The notes under the pieces were generated by a model. It did no database searches. It saw only the letters and a list, made by a program, of their open reading frames with translations, and was not told the DNA's origin. 64,000 nucleotides of DNA from Hygrocybe punicea (Eukaryota > Basidiomycota > Agaricomycetes > Agaricales > Hygrophoraceae): NCBI GenBank assembly GCA_963556145.1, contig OY744472.1, forward strand, positions 3,658,001 through 3,722,000, read 5' to 3'. Position numbers and translations under genes: made by a program. Shown piece after piece: positions 45,253-56,679 of the stretch (within the stretch, counting starts at the first letter, position 1; each line of letters starts with the position of its first letter).

Positions 45253-47204
45253 TCATATTCCAGGCAATAACGCCTGCTGCGGCAGCTGCAGCTGTGTGAA
45301 ATCCACCATATCCTCGTCGTCATATTCATCGTCTGATCCTGCAGCCGACGCCGACGCTGGGTCTGCGACATCAGACTCTGCGAGATCGATAAGCAAATAT
45401 GTTCCAGTTCTAGGTCCAGGCCGCCTCCCGTCAGCCTCGACCTCCGTCTCTGCCACTGCATCGCGCTCCGATTCACGTATGAAAGATGATGGGGGCACGG
45501 TTGCAAGTGTAGAAAGAGGAAGAGGGAGAGAAGGTAGGGGGATCGCGGTGGCCGTCAAAGGGGAAACGACAACATTCACACCACCACCACCACCACCACC
45601 ACTTGCACTACCTGTAGGCGAACTTGGACGAGCCAAGACGGGGTGAACGCCCTCCGGTGCGCGGTCATCATTGCCATCTGCTGCAGCGAGGTCTGCATCG
45701 ATCTCGACGTCCTCTTCGAGATCGGCGTACATGCGGCAGAGGGGGCAGGAGAAGGCGGGGTACTGGGCGTCGAGAAGCGGGCGGATGCATTTGTAGTGAA
45801 AAGTGTGCGAGCATCGTGCGGTGAAGAGTGCTTGGCAGATTGTCACGCTGGAGAGGCCTGTGACGGTGCATGGCGTGAGTCAACAACGAAATAGAGTAGG
45901 AGGAGGAGGAGGAGGAGGATGTACATATGCAGCAATCGGGGATAGTGGTTTTGGGCGCTCGTTTTCCCGTTGGGGCAGTTGGGACTGTCTTGCTGGGCAC
46001 GGCAGCGAGAGTCTTGAGGTTCTTGAGGGCATTAGTACTGTTTTCCCCATCATCAGATTTTGTTTTTACGCAACAAAAAAACGCACTTGAACGCATTAGC
46101 GCCCGCCTGCCACTCCCTGCCCACCTCGATCCTAATCTTGACCGATTTGTAGATATCCTCAGTTCCACCTTGATAATCCACGCCCAGCTGCAAAATATCA
46201 CCATCCTTGATCTGGTGCGGGCGGGATTCGGTATTGGCGGCACTCAGACGGACGCGGTTCAGGAAGGTGCCAGAGGAGGATTTGGTGTCCTTGATGTAGA
46301 AACCTGCGGCTTCGACCCAGATCTCGGCGTGCGCGCGGGAGACAACTTTGCTCTTGAATGCGAGCTTGTTGGAGCCGAGGGCGTTCACGGCTGCGAGGCC
46401 GAGCCCCGTGCGGCCGGTGAAGCGCCCAATGCGCAATGGCGGATCGCCCTCCCTCACGTCCCGGCTGATCGCATCGAAGCGCAGGGACCGCCGAGAGTCG
46501 AGTTGCGGGACGAGTCGAATGCGGTGTAGGACAGCAGATTGTGAGTTGGCGGTGGGGTAGTTGGCTGAAGTTGCAGGACGGGATGTAGGTATTGGTCCAT
46601 TAGCAGCGCCCGATCCGGATCCAGAGCCTCCTCCTGTGATGAGTTGAGGCATCGTGCCCGCAGATCGCCTGCGGCGTAGTATCTGAGCGAAACCGCTAGG
46701 CCCTGTGAGAGTGGAGAGTGGTGGGCCAGGGGTTGATTGAGGGGCAGACGTCTGGCTGGTGAGGGCGAGGGCGACGCCACCTAGACGCAGACGCCTGCGG
46801 GATGTGGTGCTGTTACGGGAGGGTGGATGGTGGTGGGCTGGTGGAGGCGATGTGTCGGAGACGTGGACGTTGATGTGGGATTGGGAGATGCCTCGAGGAC
46901 GGCCACGGAGGAATGAACCGAGTATGGTGTGGCGGGGACTCGCTGCCTGGTTGGGAGATGGTGTCCATGGTGGAGCGGAATGATTAGGGCGACGGCGAGG
47001 ACAACGGCGAGGACAACGGCGAGGACAACGGCGAGGACGACAGCGAGGACGACGGCGAGGACGACGATGACTAGCTGGAGAGTCACGGTGTGGGCGCTGT
47101 TGTCGAGGGAAAAGCCATGAGCAAAAGGGCAAGACCCTTGGATGGTCAGGTGACGTATGGACGGTAAGCGCTGGCATGGCCAGGGCTGCTATCTGTCCTA
47201 ACAA
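45253..47204 (-). CDS. FHA-RING E3 ubiquitin ligase (Dma/CHFR-like)
   Basis: Exons: 47204-46087, 46037-45925, 45857-45253; the phases agree and give 611 residues from the ATG at 47,204. The FHA domain at about 255-345 reads LRIGRFTGR, VVSRAHAEIWVEA, DTKSSSGTFLN, DGDILQLGVDYQG. The RING at about 408-450 is CCIC...C...CSHTFHYKC...FSCPLCR; an intron splits its second Cys pair. The tail is acidic (GSDDEYDDEDMVDFTQ). FHA-RING proteins of this shape (Dma1 in fission yeast) bind phosphothreonine and act in the spindle checkpoint and septation. The first 180 residues are Arg/Pro-rich, partly from a 12-bp CGAGGACAACGG-type repeat (46,986-47,070), and are doubtful. The true start may be the Met near residue 185, or an exon further upstream. 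Confidence 0.82.
46986..47070. repeat. Short tandem repeat (GGCGAGGACAAC type, about seven units)
   Basis: Twelve-bp units GGCGAGGACAAC/GGCGAGGACGAC lie in tandem. They produce an Arg/Pro-rich stretch in one minus-strand frame and a Val/Leu-rich one in another. This may be noncoding 5' sequence of the FHA-RING gene. Confidence 0.8.
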
Positions 47205-47247
47205 GAGTTATGTGAAGTAAGAAGCCTCCAAACCGCTTGGAGTCAAC

Positions 47248-47559
47248 TCACACCCATATCTGCCTCAAATTCCAGTCTAGTGTGACCTTGTACTCGTCGC
47301 AAAAACGAAGGGAGTGGCGGCACTCGAGTTGTGATGACGGTTGCTCATACCTAAAGACATCATTAATAATGACAAGATAAGCAGGTCGACGGCGTGCTGT
47401 ATGCCAGTGGACAAGTTCAGTGCCATGGCTCACAGGGTCCAATTGGTTCGCCATTTCAAATGTGCAGCAGTCGTAAAACCGAACGAGGTCTCTTCTACCT
47501 TGGCCAAGCCTTTGCAGATGGCGTTCTATTCTTGCTGCTACTTGCTCGTCAAAGGTCAC
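47248..47559 (-). CDS. Hypothetical open frame upstream of the FHA-RING gene
   Basis: This 103-codon minus-strand frame (MTFDEQVAARIERHLQRLGQG...) has ordinary composition. It contains a possible intron ending TGATGTCTTTAG near 47,350. A GTGTGAGT donor at its 3' end faces a TTGTTAG acceptor before the FHA-RING frame, so these may be 5' exons of that gene. The phases do not join cleanly. I recognise no domain. Confidence 0.3.
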   Translation of the reverse strand: MTFDEQVAARIERHLQRLGQGRRDLVRFYDCCTFEMANQLDPVSHGTELVHWHTARRRPAYLVIINDVFRYEQPSSQLECRHSLRFCDEYKVTLDWNLRQIWV

Positions 47560-48036
47560 ACATATCGCGGCCTAATATTGTCGTGCTCAAGTCAGGATCC
47601 AGGTCATCCAGGCTTGAATGGTAATAAAACGTACAGGTATCAGTACTTACGTGCTCAAGGCTTGCTGGGATTGGTAGACCAGAGAAAGAAATCGTCTACG
47701 GAGGCCTTAAAGATCTAGCGGACTGCTACGTCTGTGTTGCCAGCGGGACTTTAGATCTGTAGCGTATGAGGAAGTAGCGTGGCGGTACGTACATCAACTA
47801 ACAAGGACAACCGCCATTCCGTTTGGATTCTCCGCTGTGTCAGAACGTCTAGGTTGGAGACTAGATCTACTGATGCAATATCATCAGCTCCAGGATGGTT
47901 CCCTTCGTGTGGTCAGATGAAAAACCTGTAATTTGACCTATGCAACACGCGATACATCCGACTCGGATTCCCATGCAAATCTCCTATATATCATGCACAT
48001 AAGATCCAGTTGAGTCTGGTTCTGCGGATCGTCAAG
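47560..48036. other. Upstream region of the GH30 gene
   Basis: I see no gene. The stretch presumably holds the GH30 promoter; no specific element can be named. Confidence 0.35.
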
Positions 48037-49573
48037 ATGGATGCGACACCGCTCTGGATTTGTAGATTCCTCCTCGGGTTCGCCTCCCTTGCGGCCGTCG
48101 TGGTAGTTGCTCAAAGTTAGTTGAACTCCAAATTTCTGCCTGTTCGCTGAATGTAACATGTCATGCATTGAAGCTTCCATTGACTCCACGCCTCAGCAGA
48201 ACATTATCTCGTTTGGGGCGTCGGGCGCATGGTGGCCGAACGATCTCATCAACTTCCCAGTCGAGGTCCAGCAACGCGTTGGCGAGATGCTGTTTTCGCA
48301 GTCCGGCCTCTGGCTCTCCAACTATCGCTATAACGTAGGAGGTGGTGGAGTGCGTGTCACCGTTCCGAAGGCTGTGGCACAATCGTTTCTCAAACCCGAT
48401 GGTACGTACGACTGGTCAAGCGACAAAGCAGGTGTCACATTCCTCGAGATGGCCCAGAGCTATCACGTCCCCTCTATCACCTTCTTTGTCAATTCCGCGC
48501 CACCCCCCATCTCTTTGAACGGTGCCTCCTGCGGCTGGGACATGACTTCATGTCAGGTGGATGCATTTGCGACCTACCTTGCAACTGTTGTCTCGCACTG
48601 GAAGAATGCAGGCATCAATGTTTCGTACATCTCCCCGATGAATGAGCCTGTCAACAACCGAGCGGGCTGTACGCAGGAGGGTATGGGAGTCACCATCGGT
48701 TTGCGAGCCCAGGTCTTCGCGGCTGTCTTCGCTGCTCTCCGTAATGTTTCCGCGGGGGATGTTGGGATTATCGGAGACGAGACTTCGTGGCTCGTCGAGG
48801 CTGATGCCGAGTATCCACTTTGGTTGCCACAAGCTGTTGACTCGCTCACTGCTATCGCAATCCACAACTACGATTTCCCGGACGACACTGGCGTCTCTTT
48901 TTACTCCTGGGTCGCATCAAAGACGTCAAGTCTCCCTATTCGATTTACCGAAACATGCTGCTCCACCTCCACTGGTTCTGGGCCATTGATATTCGGGGCG
49001 CAATATGACCCAACAATCGTCAGTGCCCTTGTCATGGCGCGATATATTTGGCAATTCCTCACAATTGCTAATGCCGAATCTTTTGACTGGTGGGTGGCTC
49101 TTTCCTCGGAGATGGGGTGCAGCCCATCGTCAAACGCCACTTGTGCTACAACCGTCAATTCCTTGGGTTGGAATGACGGTCTTGTCTACTATGACCCATC
49201 ATACTCGACCTCCGGCGATACTACCCTCTATCTTACCAAGTGCTATTGGGTTCTCCGCCATTTCAGCTACTTTATACGTCCTGGAGCGACTCGTTTTAAC
49301 GTGATCCAGCCTCCTTCCGGAGTTTTGGCCGTTGCATCGCTCAATAAGGGCGTTTGGCATGCGCTCTTCATCAACGAGCAAGAAAATGCTGTCAATTTCA
49401 ACCTGACCCTCCCAGGGACACATGCCGTCATCACCAACACTATCCGGACCACTGCCGCGGATGACTGGAAAACAGTTCCAATACCACCCGTAACCTCAAA
49501 TTCGGTCCACCTCCCTCTTCCTGCACAGGGTATCTTGTCCCTTCAGTTTACGGTCTCCAGCCGCCCCTCTTGA
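48037..49573 (+). CDS. Secreted GH30-family glycosidase, endo-beta-1,6-galactanase-like
   Basis: Exon 1 is 48037-48115 and exon 2 is 48174-49573. Together they give 492 residues, close to fungal GH30 enzymes. Exon 1 codes a signal peptide (RFLLGFASLAAVVVVA); the short intron right after it is typical. The fold is a (beta/alpha)8 barrel. The acid/base Glu184 lies in YISPMNEPV and the nucleophile Glu286 in IRFTETCCS, both at the expected places. Supporting motifs are FGASGAWWPND, NYRYNVGGGGVRV and NAESFDWWVALSS. The C-terminal beta-domain ends in LPAQGILSLQF. The pattern is nearest the endo-beta-1,6-galactanase group, so it would cut arabinogalactan side chains outside the cell. Several N-x-S/T sites are present. 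No lesion is seen. Confidence 0.88.
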
Positions 49574-50247
49574 AATCCTGCTTCTTCTGCCAACCGCGGA
49601 GGCTAAGAGGGCCAGAGGAAGTGAGAATTTGAACCTTCGACCTGGATTGTAAACCAATGCCCTCGCGTCAAAATTGACTTGTCAAGTATGTTAGGATTCT
49701 AACGTCGAACGCATACCTGGTCACCGCAAATGCCCAGACAAAGGCCGGGCTTGAGGAGAAATGTAATAATGGACACCCATGATTTTCTTCCTCGCGATCT
49801 TGTACTTCCTGATATGAAATTGACTGATTTTTGCAAGGCTTTAGCATTCTGGCCCTGACTTTTCCCTAGGCTACTGGGTCCACAAATGTACTTTATTTCG
49901 TCTGATACATTTCAAGTCTTTTGACAAACTTTGAAGCACGAAGTACACACGTTCACAGTTAGCTAGGTCCTCTCCCGTAAGGCGGCCGCCAACTTCAACC
50001 GAGTCGGTCTGTCGAGATGGCAACTCAACGTACTCAAAATTCATTCTGTTTCCAACAAGTCTTTCTCATGAATGTCTTCACCAACGCCTTCACGACCTTC
50101 CCATCATTGCAAGTGCGAGAGATCGCAATGTGCTGGAAGCCGGGCTCGCAGCCATAATTGGTCAAAAGGGTCCGAGTGCCAAGAGGCGTCCGAGTAGCAG
50201 AAGTCAGATAAACAGCTCACTGTCCCTTATACACCACGTCGACGCTG
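49574..50247. other. Intergenic; tRNA-like piece and possible 5' exons
   Basis: Near 49,620-49,670 the minus strand resembles part of a tRNA, but it does not fold fully. From 50,017 a short frame (MATQRTQNSFCFQQVF) could be a 5' exon of the next gene. Nothing firmer is seen. Confidence 0.35.
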
Positions 50248-51643
50248 GTGCGGATCCGAGTCGAGAATCACAAAGTATCATCTTTCCTTCCATTACAGCT
50301 TTATACCGACCATTCGGCTTTTCTAGAACTAGACGTTACCTGGTACCCCTCGTCGTTGAATATTGAAATGCGTATTCCACTGGAGGGGTCCAAGTTCCAA
50401 CTGAACACTGCTGGCATTGCTGGCTTGCTTGGAGGAGACGATGCGCTTGTCACCATGGATACCGTGTTTGTGTATGAAGGCAGAAAGTGGTTAGGCTGGT
50501 ATAACACTCCTGGAAGTTATGCTGTCGCAAGAAAATACGAACAACTTGCCCATTCCAGGTTCTGGGATGGCCTATTTCCAGGAACACCTGCCGACATCTC
50601 GGCTTTCTTTGAATATGACGACGACAACGGTCCAACGTTCCACGCCACGCATTCCCGGCAGGTCATACGAGACACCGGTCACATTGGCCACCTGTTCATG
50701 GATGCCTGCGCTTCCTTAATTCCAACTAGAGTCGAAGGAAGAACGACTGTCCCACACATGGTGACCGTTGCACACTTGACATATGTGCCAGAACAACAAC
50801 TGAAGCCAAGGCAACGGAGACGCAGCTCTACTTGGTTAGCCACCATCCCTATACTGTCCAGCCTGGGTGCTGCCGGTCTATGCGGCGCCTACAGAGACTG
50901 GTACTGCTTCTCCACCATCCTTTTCGGACTCCTCACCAACGGGGTATCTTGCCTTGTCATAGGATCCGGAGTTCTCACTTTTACCCACCCTCAACCAGAT
51001 ACAACGTCCTCTCCGAATGGAAATGGAATTCTGAAGGATGAGACGGAGATAGCGATTTTAGTGGGGGAGGAGGGTGCGGTGAACTCGGTGACCAAGGGCA
51101 GGTTCTCACTGCAATTCGAGCAGGCCTGAGTACAGGAACATCGGCTTGTGCGCCCTGCTACTTCTGGGACAACTTGTGGCGCAGGTGATCCTTATTCCTC
51201 AAGGTTCTCTCTTCGGCCAGATCATGTTCCTGGCATCGCTTGCAGTATCCTGGGCTTACAATTCCTACCTGTCTTCACTTGACAGGAAAATGATACAGAG
51301 GCACGTATTGATCGAGGGGGTGCTGAGACGGCCGAGGATGATGAGGTTCCAGCTGGGATCCGAAGCCACAATGGCAGTTTTCGTGCTGCTCGTACTCCAC
51401 CCTCCGAATCCCGGGAATTTACTAGATGACTTGCTCCCGGATGACACAGGATTGTGGAAGCTGTGGAAGCAAACGGTGCTGCGCAAAGTGGGCGTGGGGA
51501 AGACGTTTGAGTTTGACGAATCGGACTATGCAGGAGTGGTTGGGACGGAGAGGGAGCTGTTGAGGGCCCTCTATGACGACGCGCTGTGCGCGTATGAGGG
51601 CTTTTTGCAAGCACGTTGTCAGTTTGAATCAGACATGGTATGA
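50248..51643 (+). pseudogene. Multi-pass membrane protein, fungal family of unknown function, one frameshift
   Basis: Two adjoining frames, 50,248-51,129 (293 codons) and about 51,128-51,643, read as one protein if a single base near 51,127 is set aside: ...GRFSLQFEQA then EYRNIGLCALLLLGQ. The first part is soluble (MDTVFVYEGRKWLGWYN, GLFPGTPADISAFFEYDDD) and then has membrane stretches around WLATIPILSSLGAAGLCGAY and FSTILFGLLTNGVSCLVIGSG. The second part has about three more (GLCALLLLGQLVAQVILI, FGQIMFLASLAVSWAY, AMAVFVLLVL-like). I know this arrangement as a widespread basidiomycete family without assigned function. The frameshift may be a true lesion or an assembly error, because both halves remain well preserved. 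The start is uncertain, and upstream exons are possible. Confidence 0.6.
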
Positions 51644-53890
51644 GCTCGGTTGGCATGGTCCTTCCATTTTCTGCAAAATCTACGGTGCAGGAAAGGTCCA
51701 GCAGCAGCACCTTTGGTGCGGACACTATGGTTTTCTGGTATTGTAATGTCGAAGCATCAAGTTTCTTTATTATTAGAGAAACAATTAGCTATAAGAGAAG
51801 TCAGTAATAGTCGAATGCTCTGAATTTCCAGCAAGATATACCTCTTAGATGAAAACATGTACTCATTGCCGCCCAAATACTGTCGGTGGCGAATGCAAAG
51901 GAGGGAAAGCGCCCATAGTACCCGTTGTCATCGGACAAAATAGCTGCTTCAGGAAGTCGTGGTCCTGGTCAACGGCAGGCTTGCCGAAATTGATGTGAGT
52001 GCCCGGGTCCATTGGAATTCTGTTCAACAAGTCAAAGCTAGCACAGAACAACTGAAGATCCTCATCGCCCAATTGCTAAGAACCCTTGATCTTGAGTATC
52101 ATCGTTGTGGTTGATTGTCAGGCTCCTACCAAGCCTCTTGTGAGAGGGTGAGGGGCTCAGTCCCAATGCGGTAATTTTAGGATATTTCCGAAACTCAGTC
52201 CAGATTTAATTAAAACTCCGTACTCTTATTCCCCTCGACCCTCTCCACAGAGGCTTGCAGAAAACTGTTACATTTTTCAACTCCGCAACTCCGATTCCGA
52301 CTCCGCTACCCACGATGACGATTCTACTTTACCTTCCTTTTTCATTTCCTTTTACCTTTTGTCTTCTTTTGGACATCATTGTTTATTCTTGTCCTTGTTC
52401 TCTTTTTATCCTTTCTTCTTCTAGAACAATCCAGACCGACCATGGACACATCCCCACGTTACCTTGCTGTAACCGAATAGTCGCCTTGCCAATGGACGTC
52501 ACTTTCATTGTCTTCGCTGTACAACATACTGTCTTCCCAAACCAACGCACAATGGCTATCCTCACCAAACAGTTCATAACTGTAATGATCATTGATGCCA
52601 TAGCGATCACCTTCCTGATCGGTTTCTACATCGTCATGATTTGCCTCTGGAAAAGGCAACCTTCCTTCATTGATGAAACCGACATCCACCTCGACAGTAT
52701 ACCGACACATAATTGACAATTGCCATTCCTGGATATTTGGTTTCCATATTCATACCCTGTGCCTACCATTATCCTCCCTGACGATCCGACGACATTCCTC
52801 ACCTGCATGTGAACTCTGAACAATCCCCGATCACGAGACATTTCACTGTTCTCTCTAATCCGACCATTGCCGGAGCATACTCTTTTGGACTTCGACCACA
52901 GACCATACGACTTCCCAAACAGTGAACCAACCCCTATCGCATATTGTTCGCACGACATCGCTTCATTGCAGTACCCGATGACTTGTTCCCACAGCTTGTC
53001 ACCTGTGCCCATGACTCGAAACCTGGACCCACGTTCATTTATCCTTTTCCATCTATAATCTTGATACCTCCCACACTCATTTACAATGATACCCTTTCTT
53101 GGACGAATACCGACATCAGGTGGACCATGTTGTTCTACACACAGGACAAGACATCACCCCTCGATACGTCATTGACACAGACATCGTCATCCGGTACAGC
53201 TTATGCTGTTCACATGTCTGACCTCGACTAGCCCACCGTCCTAGTTGGTTTTCCTTCCACACATTCCTTTGTTTTCTTTCATGCAAACCTTGCCACTACA
53301 TCCACACCACCTCAAGACATTCTCATCACCAATCCCACACTGGACGATACCCATCTTCGACCCGACTGTGCAATGCACTTGCCACACTGCACACTTGCCT
53401 GTTACAGCAAGTGTAGACCCCGAATAGGCAATTCTGCACATCACATGATCCGATGACAGATCATCCGAGTCATCTGGACCCCCTCTATTCCTAAATGACA
53501 CCCAGGCCTCCAGTTGGATCGCGAGAACATCGACATGAGGACGCCTCATGTCCGCCTCATGGTGAAAACATGGTGTAGTTGGACATGTTGTAGCTTCATG
53601 GTTGAATTCCCATTTACCTCCCCTCAAGTCCATTCACTATATCTACTGTCCTTGTTGTTGGTTCGGACTTTTTCTTCTTTTCCTTTCCTTACGTTTAGTC
53701 TGGTTCTTGGGGCAGACTCATCTTGTTTTGGGTAACCCCCACGGCTCGCAATGACATTAGACCTTGACCCCCCCCTTCTTAGCAGTGTTGTCTTAGCTGT
53801 AAGCAACAATGAAAGCTGCTGTTCTCCCCTCTGGAAACCGATCCCCTGTTAAGTTGATTGTTGCCGGAGCCCGCTGCTAAAGCGATCCGT
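51644..53890. other. Gene-poor stretch, no recognised gene
   Basis: Open frames at 52,255-52,716 (hydrophobic, MTILLYLPFSFPF), 52,944-53,231 (plus) and 53,241-53,633 (minus) lack domain features and have no good intron support. A minus-strand frame at 51,863-52,072 (MDPGTHINFGKPAVDQDH) has a slightly more protein-like look and might be an orphan exon. Nothing here can be named. Confidence 0.4.
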
Positions 53891-54002
53891 AACAAAAACA
53901 TTTGTAAACAAACAGCCACAGGCTTATCCCTATCGATTTAGAGACGTCACTCACCTATCCTTCCCAATTTAGACATAGTTTGACGCCTGCTTCTCCGAGT
54001 CC

Positions 54003-56676
54003 ATGCTCAACAAACAGAGCATTCACACCCTTGTACACTGCTTTCATGAGCAGCAAGCTACTGTATCTGATCTCATCAGGGCAATGATTGCTGAACCAAC
54101 ACTGGAACATGACAGCCTGCTCCGTGACATCATTGACAATTGTATCGACATCCTGACAGCTTTATCAACACACCCCAGGTCACACCAACTGATCATACAG
54201 TGGGCACACAATCTTTCAACCACGACTCATGCCAAATCTCTGCACAAACTGTCCAGAAAACGGCACGGATGGCATTTCAATGCCCTACATGCATCAGTTC
54301 AGCAATTGAACGACTTCCAAATCGAAGACATGGCACGGGACATCACGAAATCAGCACCTGAGCTATGGAAGATGGTGAATATCTGTCTATCAGCACACAA
54401 CCAACCGTTGCGAGACTCAGATCCCAACTCAATGGATATTGACTCAGATGACCTGGATGCAATCGAGGGAGATGATGACGAATATGAAGCTCAATTCTGG
54501 CGGGAATTTGATGGAGAAAAGGTTTCACATGACACTACGAAACAAGGTGACGAACTGGATTCACACCCTTGGTGTCAATGGAAGTGGGCTGAGCGCTGGG
54601 AAGTGATACAGACCATGGTGAGTGCAAGTGCTGGTATTTTAGTATTCACACCTTCTAATGCTGTCTTCAACCCAGAAGGCCACTGCAATTATCAGTATCA
54701 TGATGCACAACCGCAATCAGAAATGCAATCTACTGCAGAGTGCAATCGGCATGTTTTTACATTCATGTAATACACCTCAAAAAGTCATCCAAACTCTAGC
54801 ACGGATGGGTGCATCCATATCTGTAGATGCAATACTGAAAGCCGTGCAATCTTTGAGCCAGGAAACGTGCTACACTCTACACGAAATGGGCAGCACCCTC
54901 CTCGTGGGTTACACCTATGATAATTTTGACATTGACTTCAAAACTAGTCTCCCTACAGTCGAGAAGTCCGGAAGCACGCTCGTTCACCTCACATCAGGAA
55001 CCTTGATTCAACTGGAGCACGGAGTAATCACCCAGCACCTCAGATGCTCCCAGCAACTCTGGAACAAATCACTTCCCAATCCGCTTGTTAATGTACATCT
55101 CCTTCTGCCTACCCGCACCATCTACGACTTCCTTGCACTCCACCCAGACCCACCTCACCCTTCTGGTCTCTCACAGCATCAAAGGTTCTACGCTTGGATC
55201 TTTCTTTGTGACTTATGCACGATTGGTCCTGATTACTTCCGCAGGTTCCAGCACAGCATAGGCTTGCCAGAATCAATAGAGAGTATCCCAGTTGTCAAAA
55301 TGCGGCATGCCCCAGCAAGAGCAATGGACATCAACCAGTCGAAAGTTTCCGGCAACATCCAGGCCATCCAGGACCTCTTGCAGCAAGGAGGGGTCGCCAT
55401 ACCATTGGAAAAAGTGAATGAAGAGTCCGAAATGCATCCCGTAGACATGCGGGACCATGTCATCATCTTCTATGGTGACCTTGGAACTGGCGAACGTGTA
55501 GATGCAATTTTGGAACGCCGGGCCTTAGAGAAAACGGAGTATGAGCGATTCCAGTTTCTAATCTTTGTGTTTGGATTATTCCACTTTAAGATGGCTTGTG
55601 CAGATGCTCTCTGGCGGATCCTGATTGAGCCGAAGCTTGGGAGAGACGACAACAACAGCCTAATGCGATTTGTTGCCCAACATCGTCCACGCGAGACCGG
55701 CCGCATTGGCTCCAAACCAGGGTTTCGACGAATGCATGAGGTTATCACCCAGACAGGTGCTGCCCTCCGATTGGATGCATGGCGAATGGAACTCACCAAA
55801 CGCGACCCCCTTTGCCAGTCCCTGGAAATTTTCGCAAGATAAAATCCAACAGAGATTCAGTTGAGATCGCTTGCTGAAACTCTCGCCTTGAAGTATGTTG
55901 CTGGGTCAAAGGACGATACAGTGGACATTTACATATTGAGGACATGCGCTGCCCACCAACGCGATGGCCAGCACGAGAATATACTGCTGACGCACAAGCT
56001 ATTTTTGCTCTACGAGGAGACATCGCATGCCATGAACTACGGAGACATAGGACGATTAGAAACCGTGTTTCCACCATGGATGGCTGTATTGAAGGCAACG
56101 GGAAAGCATAAGTATGCAGCATGCTTGGCTAAGTACTTTACCGACGTACACTGGAATTACCTGGAGGAGCTGAGGTAAAATTTCTCTCCATCATTGAGAC
56201 GAGGGCTGAATGTGATCCATTGCAGACGTGGAATACGTTACAACATATTGGTTAATCCTACTGGAAAGCCAGGAGCTTTCCGAGCACCAGATTGGGTCCA
56301 GGAGCATAACAATCTGAAGACTAAGGTTGTGTTTGGAGGACAATTTGCCAACTATACGAAGAAGCGAGTGCTCGACGAGTCTTGCCTCATCGATGTCTAC
56401 CACAATTGTCATCGTAACATAGAAAGGAACTTCTTGCTTGGCAGCTTAACTACTCAGCATTCACCTCCAGATCTGACACGAACATATGAAGTTTTGCTGG
56501 CATATATGAAAAAGCACCAGCCAAATAATATTATCCCGGGGCGGGTAACAGCATACAAGATTCCAGACACGATTCATAAGGGTATGTCTCTATTACAGAG
56601 TAACGACATATCTACGGAAGGCGAGGGCGATGTGGATGACATGGTGGAAGATGTAGATGTGATGGGTGAGATCTAA
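54003..56676 (+). pseudogene. DUF6589 protein, putative Academ-type transposase, one stop codon
   Basis: Exons: 54003-54617, 54676-56174, 56226-56676 (855 codons). Conserved-looking motifs are HPVDMRDHVIIFYGDLGTGER (a likely first catalytic Asp after a beta strand), FQFLIFVFGLFHFKMACADALWRI, HRPRETGRIGSKPGFRRMHEV, NYGDIGRLETVFPPW and RYNILVNPTGKPGAFRAPDWVQEHNNL. These match the DUF6589 family. An acidic stretch, MDIDSDDLDAIEGDDDE, lies at about 140-160. The single lesion is TAA at 55,840-55,842 (codon 594), one C-to-T change from CAA; the frame continues for 260 codons beyond. Its end is only 3 bp from the stop of the helicase gene. The start is tentative because no upstream exon was identified. 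Confidence 0.75.
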
Positions 56677-56679
56677 GTA

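Noticed and set aside
46053..47204. Separate 383-residue protein
   Set aside because: It is the first exon of the FHA-RING gene. The frame runs past the GTGCGT donor at 46,086 into the intron, and splicing joins the RING exons in phase.
49600..49680. tRNA-like sequence on the minus strand (GGTTCAAAT, GGTTTACAATCC)
   Set aside because: The anticodon and T arms do not form full stems, and no matching acceptor stem is found. At most it is a tRNA relic.
52255..52716. Small hydrophobic membrane protein
   Set aside because: The hydrophobic frame sits in pyrimidine-rich DNA with no homology cue, no clear start context and frames on both strands.
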